A DNA stretch of 64,000 nt, from contig NZ_BLKW01000002.1 in assembly GCF_010723305.1 (NCBI RefSeq), positions 1,240,001 to 1,304,000 of the forward strand. The letters are read 5' to 3'. The translations under genes were made by a program, and so were the position numbers. The notes beneath the pieces are model-generated. The model did no database searches. It was given only the letters and a program-made list of their open reading frames with translations, and had not been told where the DNA came from. The DNA is from Mycobacterium botniense (GTDB taxonomy: Bacteria > Actinomycetota > Actinomycetes > Mycobacteriales > Mycobacteriaceae). This document shows positions 1-8,059 of this stretch, piece after piece. The stretch's first letter is position 1, and each line of letters opens with the position of its first letter.

Positions 1-172
1 CTTTCCCGCCCCTGTGCCGGTGGGTGCCAAAGTACGTGCGCACAGTTCGCTGATTGACGTCGAGGATCTCGGCAACGGCGCGGTGCAGGCGACACTCTCC
101 ACAACCGTCGAGATCGAAGGATCCGCCAAACCCGCGTGCGCGGCGGAAAGCATCGTCCGCTACATCTCGTGA
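1..172 (+). CDS. htdZ: MaoC-family (R)-enoyl-CoA hydratase, C-terminal part
   Basis: Partial gene cut by the left edge; only the last 56 codons are present, ending in TGA at 170-172. The translated tail (FPAPVPVGAKVRAHSSL, then an IVRYIS end) is the C-terminal hotdog strand pattern of MaoC-like hydratases, which hydrate trans-2-enoyl-CoA in fatty-acid metabolism. The next gene is a convergent fadE1-type dehydrogenase. In M. tuberculosis the equivalent neighbour of fadE1 is Rv0130 (HtdZ), which supports the name. The catalytic Asp/His region lies outside the window, so the family call rests on the tail and on synteny. Confidence 0.75.
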   Translation, partial: FPAPVPVGAKVRAHSSLIDVEDLGNGAVQATLSTTVEIEGSAKPACAAESIVRYIS

Positions 173-246
173 CAACACGTGAGGCGGCAGGTTTGCTCAG
201 GTGACCGGGAGTGCGGGAACACGGGTGCGCAATCGTTTATGCCGGC

Positions 247-1551
247 TCAGAATTCGCCGACAGCGTGCTCCAGGCGTTCAGCTAACCGAGCTTGAGCCTG
301 AGCGCGGCGGGCCGGCAAGTGGTGAGACGGGAATAATGTTGACACAGGCTCGTATTCACGTAGAGTGCGGCGCGCCACGGTCATCTTGTGCAGTTCAGTG
401 GCGCCGTCAGCGATGCCCAACGACTCAGCGGCGACCATCATCTTGACGAACGGCATTTCGTTGGACACCCCAAGCGCCCCATGCAGGTGCAGGGCACGCT
501 GAACGACGTCGTGTAGTACTTGGGGCATGGCGACCTTCACCGCCGCAATGTCCCGGCGGACCTTCTGATAGTCCTGGTGCTTGTCGATCAACCACGCGGT
601 GCGCAGCACAAGCAACCGGAACTGTTCGATCTGGATCCAGCTGTCGGCGATCTTCTCCTGGGTCATCTGCAGATCCCCCAGCCGCCCGAACCGGGTTTGT
701 CGTGAGACCGCCCGTTCGCACATCATGTCGAACGCCAGCCGCGCCAGCGCGATGGTGCGCATCGCGTGGTGGATGCGCCCTCCACCGAGCCTGGTCTGAG
801 CGATCGCAAATGCCTGACCTTCACCACCCAGCAGGTGATCAGCCGGCACCCGCACGTCGGTATAACGCACGTAGCCGTGGCTGGCATGGTCGGATGACTC
901 GCCTCCGACACCGACATTGCGCACGATCTCGATGCCCGGCGTTTCGGCGGGAACGATGAACAGTGACATTTTCTCGCGCGTGCGGGCATCGGGATTAGTA
1001 ACAGCCATCACGATGAAAAACGACGCGTGCCGGGCGTTGGAGGAAAACCACTTCTCTCCGTTGATCACCCATGAGTCGCTATCACGTTCCGCACGCGTGA
1101 CGAACAGACCAGGGTCGGATCCGCCCTGCGGTTCGGTCATCGAATAGCACGAGGTGATCTCCCCGTCGAGTAGCGGCTGCAGGTAGCGGGCTTTTTGTTC
1201 CTCGGTACCGAACAACGCGAGGATTTCGGCATTACCGGAATCCGGCGCCTGGCAGCCGAACACCGATGGCGCCCAGCGGGACCGCCCGAGAATCTCATTA
1301 AGCAGCGCCAGCTTCACCTGGCCGTAGCCTTGGCCCCCGAGTTCGGGTCGCAGATGCGCGGCCCACAGTCCCTGGTCCTTCACCTGTTGCTGCAAAGGTC
1401 GCAGGACCGCCATCGTGTCGGCGTTCTTCTTGTCGTACGGATCAAGCGGAACCACGTCGAGTGGCTCGACTTCCTCAGTAATAAACCTGTCGACCCAGTC
1501 CAGTTTCTTCTGGTACTCCGGTTCTGTTTCGAAGTCCCACACCGTCGTCAC
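247..1551 (-). CDS. fadE1: Acyl-CoA dehydrogenase FadE1
   Basis: A 434-residue flavoprotein that introduces the alpha-beta double bond into acyl-CoA thioesters in the cytosol. The middle domain has the family motifs YSMTEPQGGSDP (about residues 136-147) and EKWFSSNARHASF. The C-terminal helical domain carries ADGATELHKM, whose Glu near residue 386 sits where related ACADs place the active-site GPDE-type segment. The length matches the ACAD11-like bacterial group rather than short-chain enzymes. It is convergent with the MaoC gene, and its position matches Rv0131c. The start is an ATG preceded by a divergent gene-free gap of about 176 bases shared with the GNAT gene. Substrate chain length cannot be read from the sequence. 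Confidence 0.9.
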   Translation of the reverse strand: MTTVWDFETEPEYQKKLDWVDRFITEEVEPLDVVPLDPYDKKNADTMAVLRPLQQQVKDQGLWAAHLRPELGGQGYGQVKLALLNEILGRSRWAPSVFGCQAPDSGNAEILALFGTEEQKARYLQPLLDGEITSCYSMTEPQGGSDPGLFVTRAERDSDSWVINGEKWFSSNARHASFFIVMAVTNPDARTREKMSLFIVPAETPGIEIVRNVGVGGESSDHASHGYVRYTDVRVPADHLLGGEGQAFAIAQTRLGGGRIHHAMRTIALARLAFDMMCERAVSRQTRFGRLGDLQMTQEKIADSWIQIEQFRLLVLRTAWLIDKHQDYQKVRRDIAAVKVAMPQVLHDVVQRALHLHGALGVSNEMPFVKMMVAAESLGIADGATELHKMTVARRTLREYEPVSTLFPSHHLPARRAQAQARLAERLEHAVGEF

Positions 1552-1727
1552 CGTCCCATGGCGTCTGTGGACGCCGGCGTCTGTGCTGAAGCGAGATCAT
1601 CGTAATGCGGACGGGCGGTGATGTTGAAGGCGTGGTCACTGCCGGCTACTGGTACACGCCCATGACGGTCCGGTCAACGGCACCTGGCGAGGGGCCGGAC
1701 GTCGCGGCGAGCAGTGACTAGCCTGGC

Positions 1728-2336
1728 ATGGTGACCATCGTGGCACGTGCCGCGGCGAAAGCCGACATCCGCACGCTTTCACATGTCCTGGCGAGGGCTT
1801 TTTACGACGATCCGGTGACGACCTGGATGTTGCCCGACACCAAGTCGCGGACCAAAAACCTGTCTCGGCTGTTCGCGACGATGACCCGACACCACCACCT
1901 GGGCGGTGGCGGCGTGGAGGTGGCCTGCGACGGGCCGGTTATCGGCGCCGCGGCGCTGTGGGATCCGCCCAACCGGTGGCAGCAAACAGTCCGCGCACAA
2001 CTGGCGATGACACCAACACTTGTCCGTGCGTTCGGTTTTCGGCTTCTATCTGCCCACGAAGCGATGGAACTACTGAAAAGGTGTCACCCCGAAGAACCAC
2101 ACTGGTATCTGGCCGTCATCGGAAGCGACACAGGGGTGCGTGGCCGCGGATTCGGGCAAGCGCTGATGCGCTCGAGGCTGAACCGCTGCGATGCCGAACG
2201 CTGTCCGGCTTACCTGGAGTCGAGCAAAGCCGAGAATGTGCCCTACTATGAGCGATTCGGGTTCATAGTCACCGGCGAGATCGTACTGCCCGGCGGGGGG
2301 CCGACCCTGTGGCCGATGTGGCGGGCACCGAGGTAG
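1728..2336 (+). CDS. GNAT-family N-acetyltransferase
   Basis: A 202-residue GNAT protein predicted to transfer an acetyl group from acetyl-CoA to an amine. The acetyl-CoA binding motif A is visible as GVRGRGFGQALM (about 136-147), preceded by the beta-strand WYLAVIGSD and followed by YYERFGFIVTGE, the usual C-terminal strand. It starts at an ATG about 180 bases from the divergent fadE1 start. The position corresponds to Rv0133 of M. tuberculosis; the fgd2 gene (Rv0132c) that lies between them there is missing here. The substrate is unknown. Confidence 0.85.
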   Translation: MVTIVARAAAKADIRTLSHVLARAFYDDPVTTWMLPDTKSRTKNLSRLFATMTRHHHLGGGGVEVACDGPVIGAAALWDPPNRWQQTVRAQLAMTPTLVRAFGFRLLSAHEAMELLKRCHPEEPHWYLAVIGSDTGVRGRGFGQALMRSRLNRCDAERCPAYLESSKAENVPYYERFGFIVTGEIVLPGGGPTLWPMWRAPR

Positions 2337-2389
2337 AGGCGCGATATCCACAGCTAGGACCGGCGCGCAAACCGCGATAACGTTAGCGT

Positions 2390-3142
2390 GTGCGCTTCCA
2401 GGGGAAGACCGCATTCGTCACCGGCGGCGCTGTCGGGTTCGGGCGCGCGTTCGCCCGGGCGTTGACTAGCGAAGGAGCCGCTGTCGCCATTGCCGATATT
2501 GACGCCGACACGGCTGAACGCACCGCCGCCGAACTGACGTCACACGGCGCCCAGGTGATCGCGGTGCCTTGCGATGTCGCCGACGAACATCAGGTAGACC
2601 GGGCTGTCGCTGTAACGATCAAGCGGTTCGACGGCATCGACATCCTGATCAACAACGCCGGCCTGCACTTGACGAAGTACAACCAGCCGTTTGGCGTGCT
2701 GTCTCGTGACGACATTCGCGATTTGTTCAACGTCAACGTGATAGGTGTCATCAATTGCACTCTGGCATGCCGTGATTCGATGCGCGAACGCGGCGGCGGT
2801 GTTGTGTTGAACATATCCTCGATGGCGGGCTTCATCAATATCAGCCCTTACGGGGTGTCCAAACTCGCGGTGCGCGGTCTGACGGTCGCCTTCGCGTCGG
2901 AGTTATCCCCCGACCGGATCCGTGTCAACGGGATTGCACCGGGTTTGATGAACACCGAGAACGCTCTCGCGGACCTGCCTCATTCCCTCGTCCATGACAT
3001 CGTTCGTGAACGTCAGCTCGTGCATCGGCTCGGCACCATGGATGACGTCGTGTCGGCCATGCTGTTCCTCTGCTCTGACGAGGCATCGTTTATCACCGGT
3101 GAGACACTCAAGGTCAGCGGCGGCTACCCACTCACTGTGTAG
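2390..3142 (+). CDS. Short-chain dehydrogenase/reductase (SDR)
   Basis: A 250-residue classical SDR with a Rossmann fold. The cofactor loop TGGAVGFG is at 11-18, and the acidic residues AIADIDAD at the end of beta-2 suggest NAD(H). NNAG is at 88-91, the catalytic Ser at 143/144, and YGVSK gives Tyr154 and Lys158. The C-terminal SFITGETLKVSGG is the normal SDR tail. The start is GTG at 2390, 53 bases after the GNAT stop. The gene is not in the H37Rv order at this point (epoxide hydrolase ephF would be expected), so it is part of a replaced segment. The substrate is unknown; a 3-hydroxyacyl or sterol-type alcohol is possible. Confidence 0.88.
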   Translation: MRFQGKTAFVTGGAVGFGRAFARALTSEGAAVAIADIDADTAERTAAELTSHGAQVIAVPCDVADEHQVDRAVAVTIKRFDGIDILINNAGLHLTKYNQPFGVLSRDDIRDLFNVNVIGVINCTLACRDSMRERGGGVVLNISSMAGFINISPYGVSKLAVRGLTVAFASELSPDRIRVNGIAPGLMNTENALADLPHSLVHDIVRERQLVHRLGTMDDVVSAMLFLCSDEASFITGETLKVSGGYPLTV

Positions 3143-3391
3143 GCTGGTTCATGGCCTTAGCACGACTCGTATCTGCCCATTCCGCCGTTACCCGAAACCT
3201 GGTCTCGGGGGGAGGCCTGCTGGAAGCCAAACAAAGTCCTTGGATAACGACATCGCCGCTGAGGAATCCGCGTCGTTCACCATGCCGATCCCCGGCGCAG
3301 ACCCGGGTCCGGGCACAGGACATAACGGCTCAGCCATGTCGCAGACCTCGCCATCATCGACCGCGGCACCTCAGCGTGATCGGGATGTCAC

Positions 3392-3715
3392 AGGGCGGTC
3401 CCGGCGGTGGCCGTCGACAACGCCGTCGACCTTCAAAAAAGCGATACGGTCACGCACCGGCTCCGTGTCATGCAGCGGCGCGTGGTATGCCCACGCCACA
3501 TCCGCTGGCCCGTCGGGGACCGAATAGTAGGACGCCCGGCTCTTATACGCGCACTAGGTAACGGTATCGCTCGGCTGCAGGTCGACCAGACGCCGGCGCG
3601 CGACAGGTAAAACCGGACCGGCAGCAGCGTCTCGAACAGCCGAAAAGGATGTACAGATCTCCGTGTCTGCGCCTCGGCGCGACTGTGAAACCGGCGACGG
3701 CCACTCGGCGTGTCG
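3392..3715 (-). pseudogene. Degenerate DUF427-domain gene
   Basis: No open frame covers this stretch, but reading the minus strand across frames recovers a DUF427 protein. It begins RVAVAGFTVA (about 3715-3680), continues in a second frame as RLFETLLPVRFYL, and shifts to a third as LVDLQPSDTVT. A TAG stop follows at about 3553-3555, then CAYKSRASYYSV and VAWAYHAPLHDTEPVRDRIA. The same family signature (SDTxTxCxxKGxASYYSV, then WxYxxP) occurs in the intact genes at 12057 and 39119. At least two frame changes and one in-frame stop make this a remnant. Boundaries are approximate. Confidence 0.7.
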
Positions 3716-3761
3716 CGTCGTGATATTCACTGTCGCGGGCGAAAGCCCCTACGCAGAGGTC

Positions 3762-3960
3762 ATGACACACACGTCACTCATCGTGACTCCTGCGCAGGCC
3801 GAAGCGTTCGCTCACGAACTTGATGCCATCAAGCAGCGTGTGGTGGCTGAACTCGGCGAACGTGACGCCTCCTACCTCTGCCGCGTCATCAGACCCGTAG
3901 GGGGACCTGCTTTGTTACCGGCTGGCATAGTCGTGGGCAAGATCGTCAAGCTGGCTTTTC
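3762..3960 (+). pseudogene. Truncated fatty-acid desaturase (DesA3-like) 5' fragment
   Basis: An ATG at 3762 opens a frame reading MTHTSLIVTPAQAEAFAHEL and then DAIKQRVVAELGERDASY. This is the N-terminal signature of mycobacterial membrane fatty-acid desaturases (AELDAIRxxVxxxxGERDAxY). After about 50 codons the resemblance fades (GPALLPAGIVVGKIVKL) and the frame runs antisense into the 3' end of the next gene without any of the histidine boxes. It is therefore a decapitated fragment, not a working enzyme. The frame stays open to 4022 only by overlap. An intact copy may exist elsewhere in the genome. Confidence 0.6.
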
Positions 3961-4605
3961 CGCCGAAGAGTCGCATGGGGGACACGGCGCGAAGGGGTGG
4001 CCGGGAGTCAGTCGCGGACTGAGCTGTGGCTGCGATGAGGAATATGCCAACGCGCTGAGGGCATCCGCAGTCCGGTCGCAAAATTCCGCGGCGTCAAACA
4101 TCCCGACCGTGAGGGCGCGAATCGATGTAACGGCGACCAGAAAGTCGAAGACCACGTCGACGCGTGCTTCGAGGTGATCGGCGGCTAACAGTTCAGCGAG
4201 TTGGGCGCGTACATCGTCCTCGCTGCGCGCTACCAGCCGCGCATAGAGCCCCTGATCATGCTGATAGGCCAGGAGCAGGCCGGGAACCGCTGCCCGCGTA
4301 ACCGGATCGGCCAGCCATCTGAGAAAAGCCTCGACCCATGCCCTCAGGTCCGCGCGCACGTCGCCGGTCGGTGTCGGCAACGGCGCAGGCCGAGTATGCC
4401 CAAACGCCGCGTCCTCGATCAGTGCTTCCCGCCGCGGCCAGCGCCGATAGATCGTGGGAGCGCCAACGCCCGCGCGCCGGGCCACGGCAGTGATCGTGGT
4501 CTGCTGATAGCCCACCTCGACCAGCAATTCGCGGGTCGCCGCTAACACGGCGCGATCCTTCTGCGGATCTCGCGGCCGGCCGGGTGGTTGCGGCTCGGAT
4601 TCCAC
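3946..4605 (-). CDS. TetR-family transcriptional regulator
   Basis: About 219 residues from the GTG at 4605-4603. The N-terminal helix-turn-helix is clear: ELLVEVGYQQTTITAVAR, then AGVGAPTIYRRWPRREAL. The ligand domain contains TGDVRADLRAWVEAFLRWLA, typical of the TetR_C_11-like group. A longer frame to 4644 would add a low-complexity leader (MLTCNKTTIWWCF) that does not resemble the family, so I prefer the internal GTG. It is divergent from the gene at 4660, with an inverted repeat between them, so it probably controls that gene and itself. Its 3' end overlaps the desaturase remnant. Confidence 0.85.
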   Translation of the reverse strand: MESEPQPPGRPRDPQKDRAVLAATRELLVEVGYQQTTITAVARRAGVGAPTIYRRWPRREALIEDAAFGHTRPAPLPTPTGDVRADLRAWVEAFLRWLADPVTRAAVPGLLLAYQHDQGLYARLVARSEDDVRAQLAELLAADHLEARVDVVFDFLVAVTSIRALTVGMFDAAEFCDRTADALSALAYSSSQPQLSPRLTPGHPFAPCPPCDSSAEKPA

Positions 4606-4629
4606 AAAACACCACCAAATCGTAGTTTT

Positions 4630-4654
4630 ATTACATGTCAGCATATAACGTAAT
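4630..4654. promoter_or_regulatory. Inverted repeat ATTAC-N15-GTAAT, candidate TetR operator
   Basis: In the short AT-rich gap between the divergent TetR gene and the gene at 4660, ATTAC (4630-4634) and GTAAT (4650-4654) form perfect 5-bp arms. The flanks are AT-rich, unlike the surrounding GC-rich DNA. The position, overlapping both presumptive promoters, fits an autoregulatory TetR site. Confidence 0.4.
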
Positions 4655-4659
4655 TGGGC

Positions 4660-5775
4660 ATGTTGACATCACACGACGAGCTGCTGTGCCACCAGCTGCC
4701 CACCACCTTCGACCACGTTGATCAGAGCGACCTGCGCTGGACCGAGCGCATCGTGATGTACGGGTTCGACAAATCCGGTGACATCAATGTGATGACCGGG
4801 CTGGCCCGCTACCCCAACCGCAACGTCACCGACGCCTACGCGATGGTGACCCGACGGGGTGGAAAGACCACGGTGGTGCGGATGTCGACCGAACTCAACC
4901 CGGACACCGGGCCGCTTGGGACGTATACCGTCGGGCCGTACCGGTACGCGATAGAAGAACCGCTGCGACAAGTACGGGCCGTGCTCGGAGCGAACGACTA
5001 CGGGTTGAGCCTGGACTTGCGGTTACGCGGCCGGTTTCCCCCCTATGAGCAGACACCGGCCTTTCACCGCAGCCGCGGCCGAGTCCTCGAGGACGCGCGG
5101 CGTTTCTACCAGAACGGTGAACTCGAAGGCTGGATCGACGTTGGGGGAGAGCGCATCGACATCGACTCACGGCGCTGGTGGTTCGGCCGTGACCACTCCT
5201 GGGGTATCCGCCACGGACCCGGTGGCGGGAGCCTACCCGACGGTGTGCAGTTGCAGCCCGCAGAAATCCCCGACGGTGTGCTCTATTACATGGGGATCTT
5301 CGAATTCGATGATGAACTCGTACATTTCGCGCAGCGCGAGACCAGCACCGGGCAGCGCTGGCAGTTCGAGGGCGAGCTGCTCTACCCGCTGGGCAGCGGC
5401 CGCGAATCGGGCCAGATCATCGACGTCGAACACGACCTGAAATTCCGCGACGACCTGCGTGTCATCCGTTCGGGCACCTTCACGGTGCACCGTGGTGACC
5501 GTAGCGTCAGCACCATCGACGTCACGCCGCTCTGCGACTTCTGGCCCGGGTTGGCCGGCTACATGGAAGTCAATGGCTACGCGTCCGGCTATTGGCGGGG
5601 CACTGACTACATCGACGGGTACACCGTGGACACCGGGAACGTCGATGTCATCCGGCCGGTGAGCATGCTCAGCGAAACACTGTGCGAGGTCCGCATGGAC
5701 GGCAAGGTCGGACACGGCCTGGTGGAGATGGTGTTCATGGGCGCCTACCCGCGTTACGGCTACACGGGGTGGTGA
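4660..5775 (+). CDS. Lipocalin/CrtC-like conserved hypothetical protein
   Basis: A 371-residue protein with no signal peptide or membrane segment. It is rich in beta-strand-type sequence with many Trp, Arg and Gly residues. Blocks such as RWWFGRDHSWGIRHGP (about 172-187) and DLRVIRSGTFTVHRGDRS resemble the AttH/CrtC double-calycin proteins (DUF7064/DUF7065 type) often found beside acyl-CoA and sterol catabolic genes. I chose the ATG at 4660 (MLTSHDELL) over the TTG at 4654, which lies inside the inverted repeat. It is followed after 3 bases by the APH-type kinase gene, so the two form an operon. Enzymatic role is unproven; binding or modification of a hydrophobic ligand is an inference. Confidence 0.7.
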   Translation: MLTSHDELLCHQLPTTFDHVDQSDLRWTERIVMYGFDKSGDINVMTGLARYPNRNVTDAYAMVTRRGGKTTVVRMSTELNPDTGPLGTYTVGPYRYAIEEPLRQVRAVLGANDYGLSLDLRLRGRFPPYEQTPAFHRSRGRVLEDARRFYQNGELEGWIDVGGERIDIDSRRWWFGRDHSWGIRHGPGGGSLPDGVQLQPAEIPDGVLYYMGIFEFDDELVHFAQRETSTGQRWQFEGELLYPLGSGRESGQIIDVEHDLKFRDDLRVIRSGTFTVHRGDRSVSTIDVTPLCDFWPGLAGYMEVNGYASGYWRGTDYIDGYTVDTGNVDVIRPVSMLSETLCEVRMDGKVGHGLVEMVFMGAYPRYGYTGW

Positions 5776-5778
5776 CCC

Positions 5779-6819
5779 GTGGCGCGACTAAACGCCGACG
5801 AGCTGCCTGCGGCGCTGGAACCTATTGTGAGAGAGAAGGTCCCCGGGGCTCGCCGCGCGAAGATCGACAACTGGCGGCGCGCCGAGGGCGGGTTTTCCAC
5901 TGAAACATTTCTTTTCGACCTGGTAGGCGTGGAAGCACCTGAGCCGGGCACCAAGGGTTTGGTTTTTCGCCGGCCGCCAGAGCACGCGATCCTGCCCGAC
6001 TACGATCTGCGCCGCCAGTTCCTGACCATGCAGCGGCTGGCCGACTCACCGATTCCGGTGCCCACCGTGCGTTGGATCGACACCGATTCCGATGCGCTGG
6101 GAACACCCTATTTCGTGATGGACCGCATCGACGGAGCCGTCACGGTCAGCGACTCTCCGCCCTATCATCAGTGCGGCATATTCGCTGACGCGGATGCCGC
6201 CGGGCGGGCCAAGCTGTGGAACGGCTGCCTCGACCTCATCGCCGACATCCATCGGATTGACCCCTACCGCTACCGGCTTGGCTTCCTCGACCTGGCGGCC
6301 TTCGGGGATAGTCCACCGCAGCGGCTAGTTAATTTCCTTCGCTACGCCCTGAATTGGGCCAGCGGAGACGCACCGTTGCATCCGGCCTTCGTCCGAGCGC
6401 TCGACTGGCTGGACACGCACCTGTATACCCCTGAGCACGTCACACTCTGCTGGGGCGACAGCCGAATGTCCAATGTGCTTTATACGCCGGATCTTTCGCC
6501 TGTCGCCGCACTAGATTGGGAGATCGCCTACCTGGGCGATCCAGCTGGCGACGTCGCCTGGATGCTGATGACCGACTGGATCAGCAGTCCGTTCGACGGG
6601 CATGCCCCGGCACCGGGCACCCCTGGCCGCGACGAAACCATCGACCGTTACCAGCAGCGAACCGGACGCCGGCTGACGCATATTCGGTTCGCCGATGTGA
6701 CCGCTCCGCTGTTGCTGGCGATCGCCTTGATCCGGCTGAACACCATACTGGCGATGGAGGACGTTGACCTGGCCGGCATCTGCGCCCAGCGCGTGGAGTT
6801 CGTGCTCGAAGGCGACTGA
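5779..6819 (+). CDS. APH-family phosphotransferase
   Basis: A 346-residue small-molecule kinase of the aminoglycoside phosphotransferase/choline kinase fold. The catalytic loop is CWGDSRMSN (Asp227, Asn232), and the metal-binding DFG equivalent is LDWE with Asp246, followed by LGDPAGDVAWM. The N-terminal lobe has GGFSTETFLFDL and LVFRRPP. This subgroup, like the N-terminal domain of ACAD10/FadE36 proteins, is associated with hydroxyacyl-CoA metabolism rather than drug resistance. The GTG start is 3 bases after the preceding stop, so co-translation with the lipocalin-like protein is likely. The substrate is unknown. Confidence 0.85.
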   Translation: MARLNADELPAALEPIVREKVPGARRAKIDNWRRAEGGFSTETFLFDLVGVEAPEPGTKGLVFRRPPEHAILPDYDLRRQFLTMQRLADSPIPVPTVRWIDTDSDALGTPYFVMDRIDGAVTVSDSPPYHQCGIFADADAAGRAKLWNGCLDLIADIHRIDPYRYRLGFLDLAAFGDSPPQRLVNFLRYALNWASGDAPLHPAFVRALDWLDTHLYTPEHVTLCWGDSRMSNVLYTPDLSPVAALDWEIAYLGDPAGDVAWMLMTDWISSPFDGHAPAPGTPGRDETIDRYQQRTGRRLTHIRFADVTAPLLLAIALIRLNTILAMEDVDLAGICAQRVEFVLEGD

Positions 6820-7061
6820 ACCCGCCGCGTTATCAGGTCATCGTCCCGATCCCACCTCGTGACGGCTCAAGGGTCGATCACGGGAGGGCCTTGCCTATGA
6901 GCGGGGCGGCAGCCGCTGACGGGTGACCTGGTGGCGGCGCGTCACCTCGTAATTGCTATCGACGTCGTGGAGGAGCCGCGTCATCGGCACGAATGTCGAA
7001 GTCGCACATCCTGTAATCTTGTGCCGCCGACCTAAACAAACTCCGCGCACATTTCCAGTCG

Positions 7062-7274
7062 CTAGTCCACGCCGATCGTCACTTCTGTCGACTTGATGAA
7101 AACTGTCGCCGGCTGACCGGCTTTCAGACCGAGATCGATCACCGCGTCTTTGGTGACCGACGATGTGACGACCTGGTCACCGCCGTCGAGGCGAACTTTC
7201 ACGATCGCCATCACATTGCCGAGCTCAACCTCGGAAATGGTCCCTTTGAGCTGGTTACGTGTCGATAGCCGCAT
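7062..7274 (-). CDS. TOBE/molbindin-type molybdate-binding protein
   Basis: A 70-residue single TOBE domain. It reads LSTRNQLKGTISEVELG, then a VxxSSVTKDAV segment and KAGQPATVFIKSTEV, which matches Mop/molbindin proteins that oligomerise to store or sense molybdate. There is no attached HTH or ATPase domain and no modABC gene nearby. A Shine-Dalgarno-like GGAAGG lies just upstream on the minus strand. The flanks are gene-free on the 5779 side (6820-7061, where I see nothing convincing). The gene is complete at this size. Confidence 0.85.
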   Translation of the reverse strand: MRLSTRNQLKGTISEVELGNVMAIVKVRLDGGDQVVTSSVTKDAVIDLGLKAGQPATVFIKSTEVTIGVD

Positions 7275-7341
7275 CGTAATCCTTCCTGTAGTCCGCGCTC
7301 TCCGACGAGCCTAGGCCCGGCGCGATAACTACGTCACGGTT

Positions 7342-7947
7342 TCACTGGCGAGGGCCCAATAACGCCACGGAAGCATCGACGGCCGGTTCGACGATCTCGC
7401 GGACGTCTCTTCCGTCTTCGACGGCCAGTGCGGTCAGCTCCCGGAGACCTCCCAGCAGAATCACCGCCAATGGTGGTGTCAGCGGCGCTAAACCGGCCCG
7501 CTGAAACCCCGCGCTGCCGCTGAGGTCGATGAGCAGGTTGGTCAGTAGCTGTAACCCGTGCCGCTGCACCGGGCGTGCCGCGGCGCCAAGCGACGGAAGC
7601 TCACGGATCCAGCTCAACGTGATCGCCGGGCGCGCCTCGATATGGTGGACGTAGGCCTCAACCGCTTGACGGATCTGGTGATGCCAGTCAGCCTCCGGGT
7701 CGACAGCAGTTCGGATATCGTCCGCAAGTCGCTCAGTGTCAGCGCGTAGCAACTCCAGAAAGCATTGTTCCTTACTGGAGAACTGGTCGTAGAACGTCCG
7801 TTTGGATGTGCGCGCATGGCGCACGATATCGGCAACGGTGGTGGCTCGGTAGCCCCGTTCACCGATCGAGTTGGCGAGTCCGTTCAGCAGCCGGCGGCGA
7901 AACGGGTCGACGTTCCCACAGGCCGCGTCGTGGACTGCTGCTGTCAC
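7342..7947 (-). CDS. TetR-family regulator next to cyp138
   Basis: About 201 residues from the GTG at 7947-7945. The DNA-binding domain reads GERGYRATTVADIVRHA, then RTSKRTFYDQFSSKEQCFL. The frame is open to 8154 but the extra 69 residues are low-complexity and overlap the P450 promoter region, so the inner start is preferred. It is divergent from the P450 gene with a perfect operator-like palindrome in the gap. Position corresponds to Rv0135c. It likely represses the P450 and itself. Confidence 0.85.
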   Translation of the reverse strand: MTAAVHDAACGNVDPFRRRLLNGLANSIGERGYRATTVADIVRHARTSKRTFYDQFSSKEQCFLELLRADTERLADDIRTAVDPEADWHHQIRQAVEAYVHHIEARPAITLSWIRELPSLGAAARPVQRHGLQLLTNLLIDLSGSAGFQRAGLAPLTPPLAVILLGGLRELTALAVEDGRDVREIVEPAVDASVALLGPRQ

Positions 7948-8017
7948 GGCCCTGCTCCCTTTGGTTAGAGCCCTTGTCAGGCCTAAAGCCACAGAGTACC
8001 GTACAGGCAGCGAGCAT

Positions 8018-8035
8018 TGGTACGCGACGGTACCA
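8018..8035. promoter_or_regulatory. Palindrome TGGTAC-N6-GTACCA between TetR gene and P450
   Basis: Perfect 6-bp arms (8018-8023 and 8030-8035) about 25 bases before the P450 start. A related half-site group GTACCGTAC lies at 7996-8004. Arrangement in a divergent TetR/target gap is typical of an operator. Confidence 0.5.
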
Positions 8036-8059
8036 GAATGGATTGGGGGTGTCCCCGCT

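Noticed and set aside
5233..5715. 160-codon minus-strand frame in the lipocalin-like gene
   Set aside because: Antisense shadow with no recognisable domain, while the plus strand shows a coupled operon.
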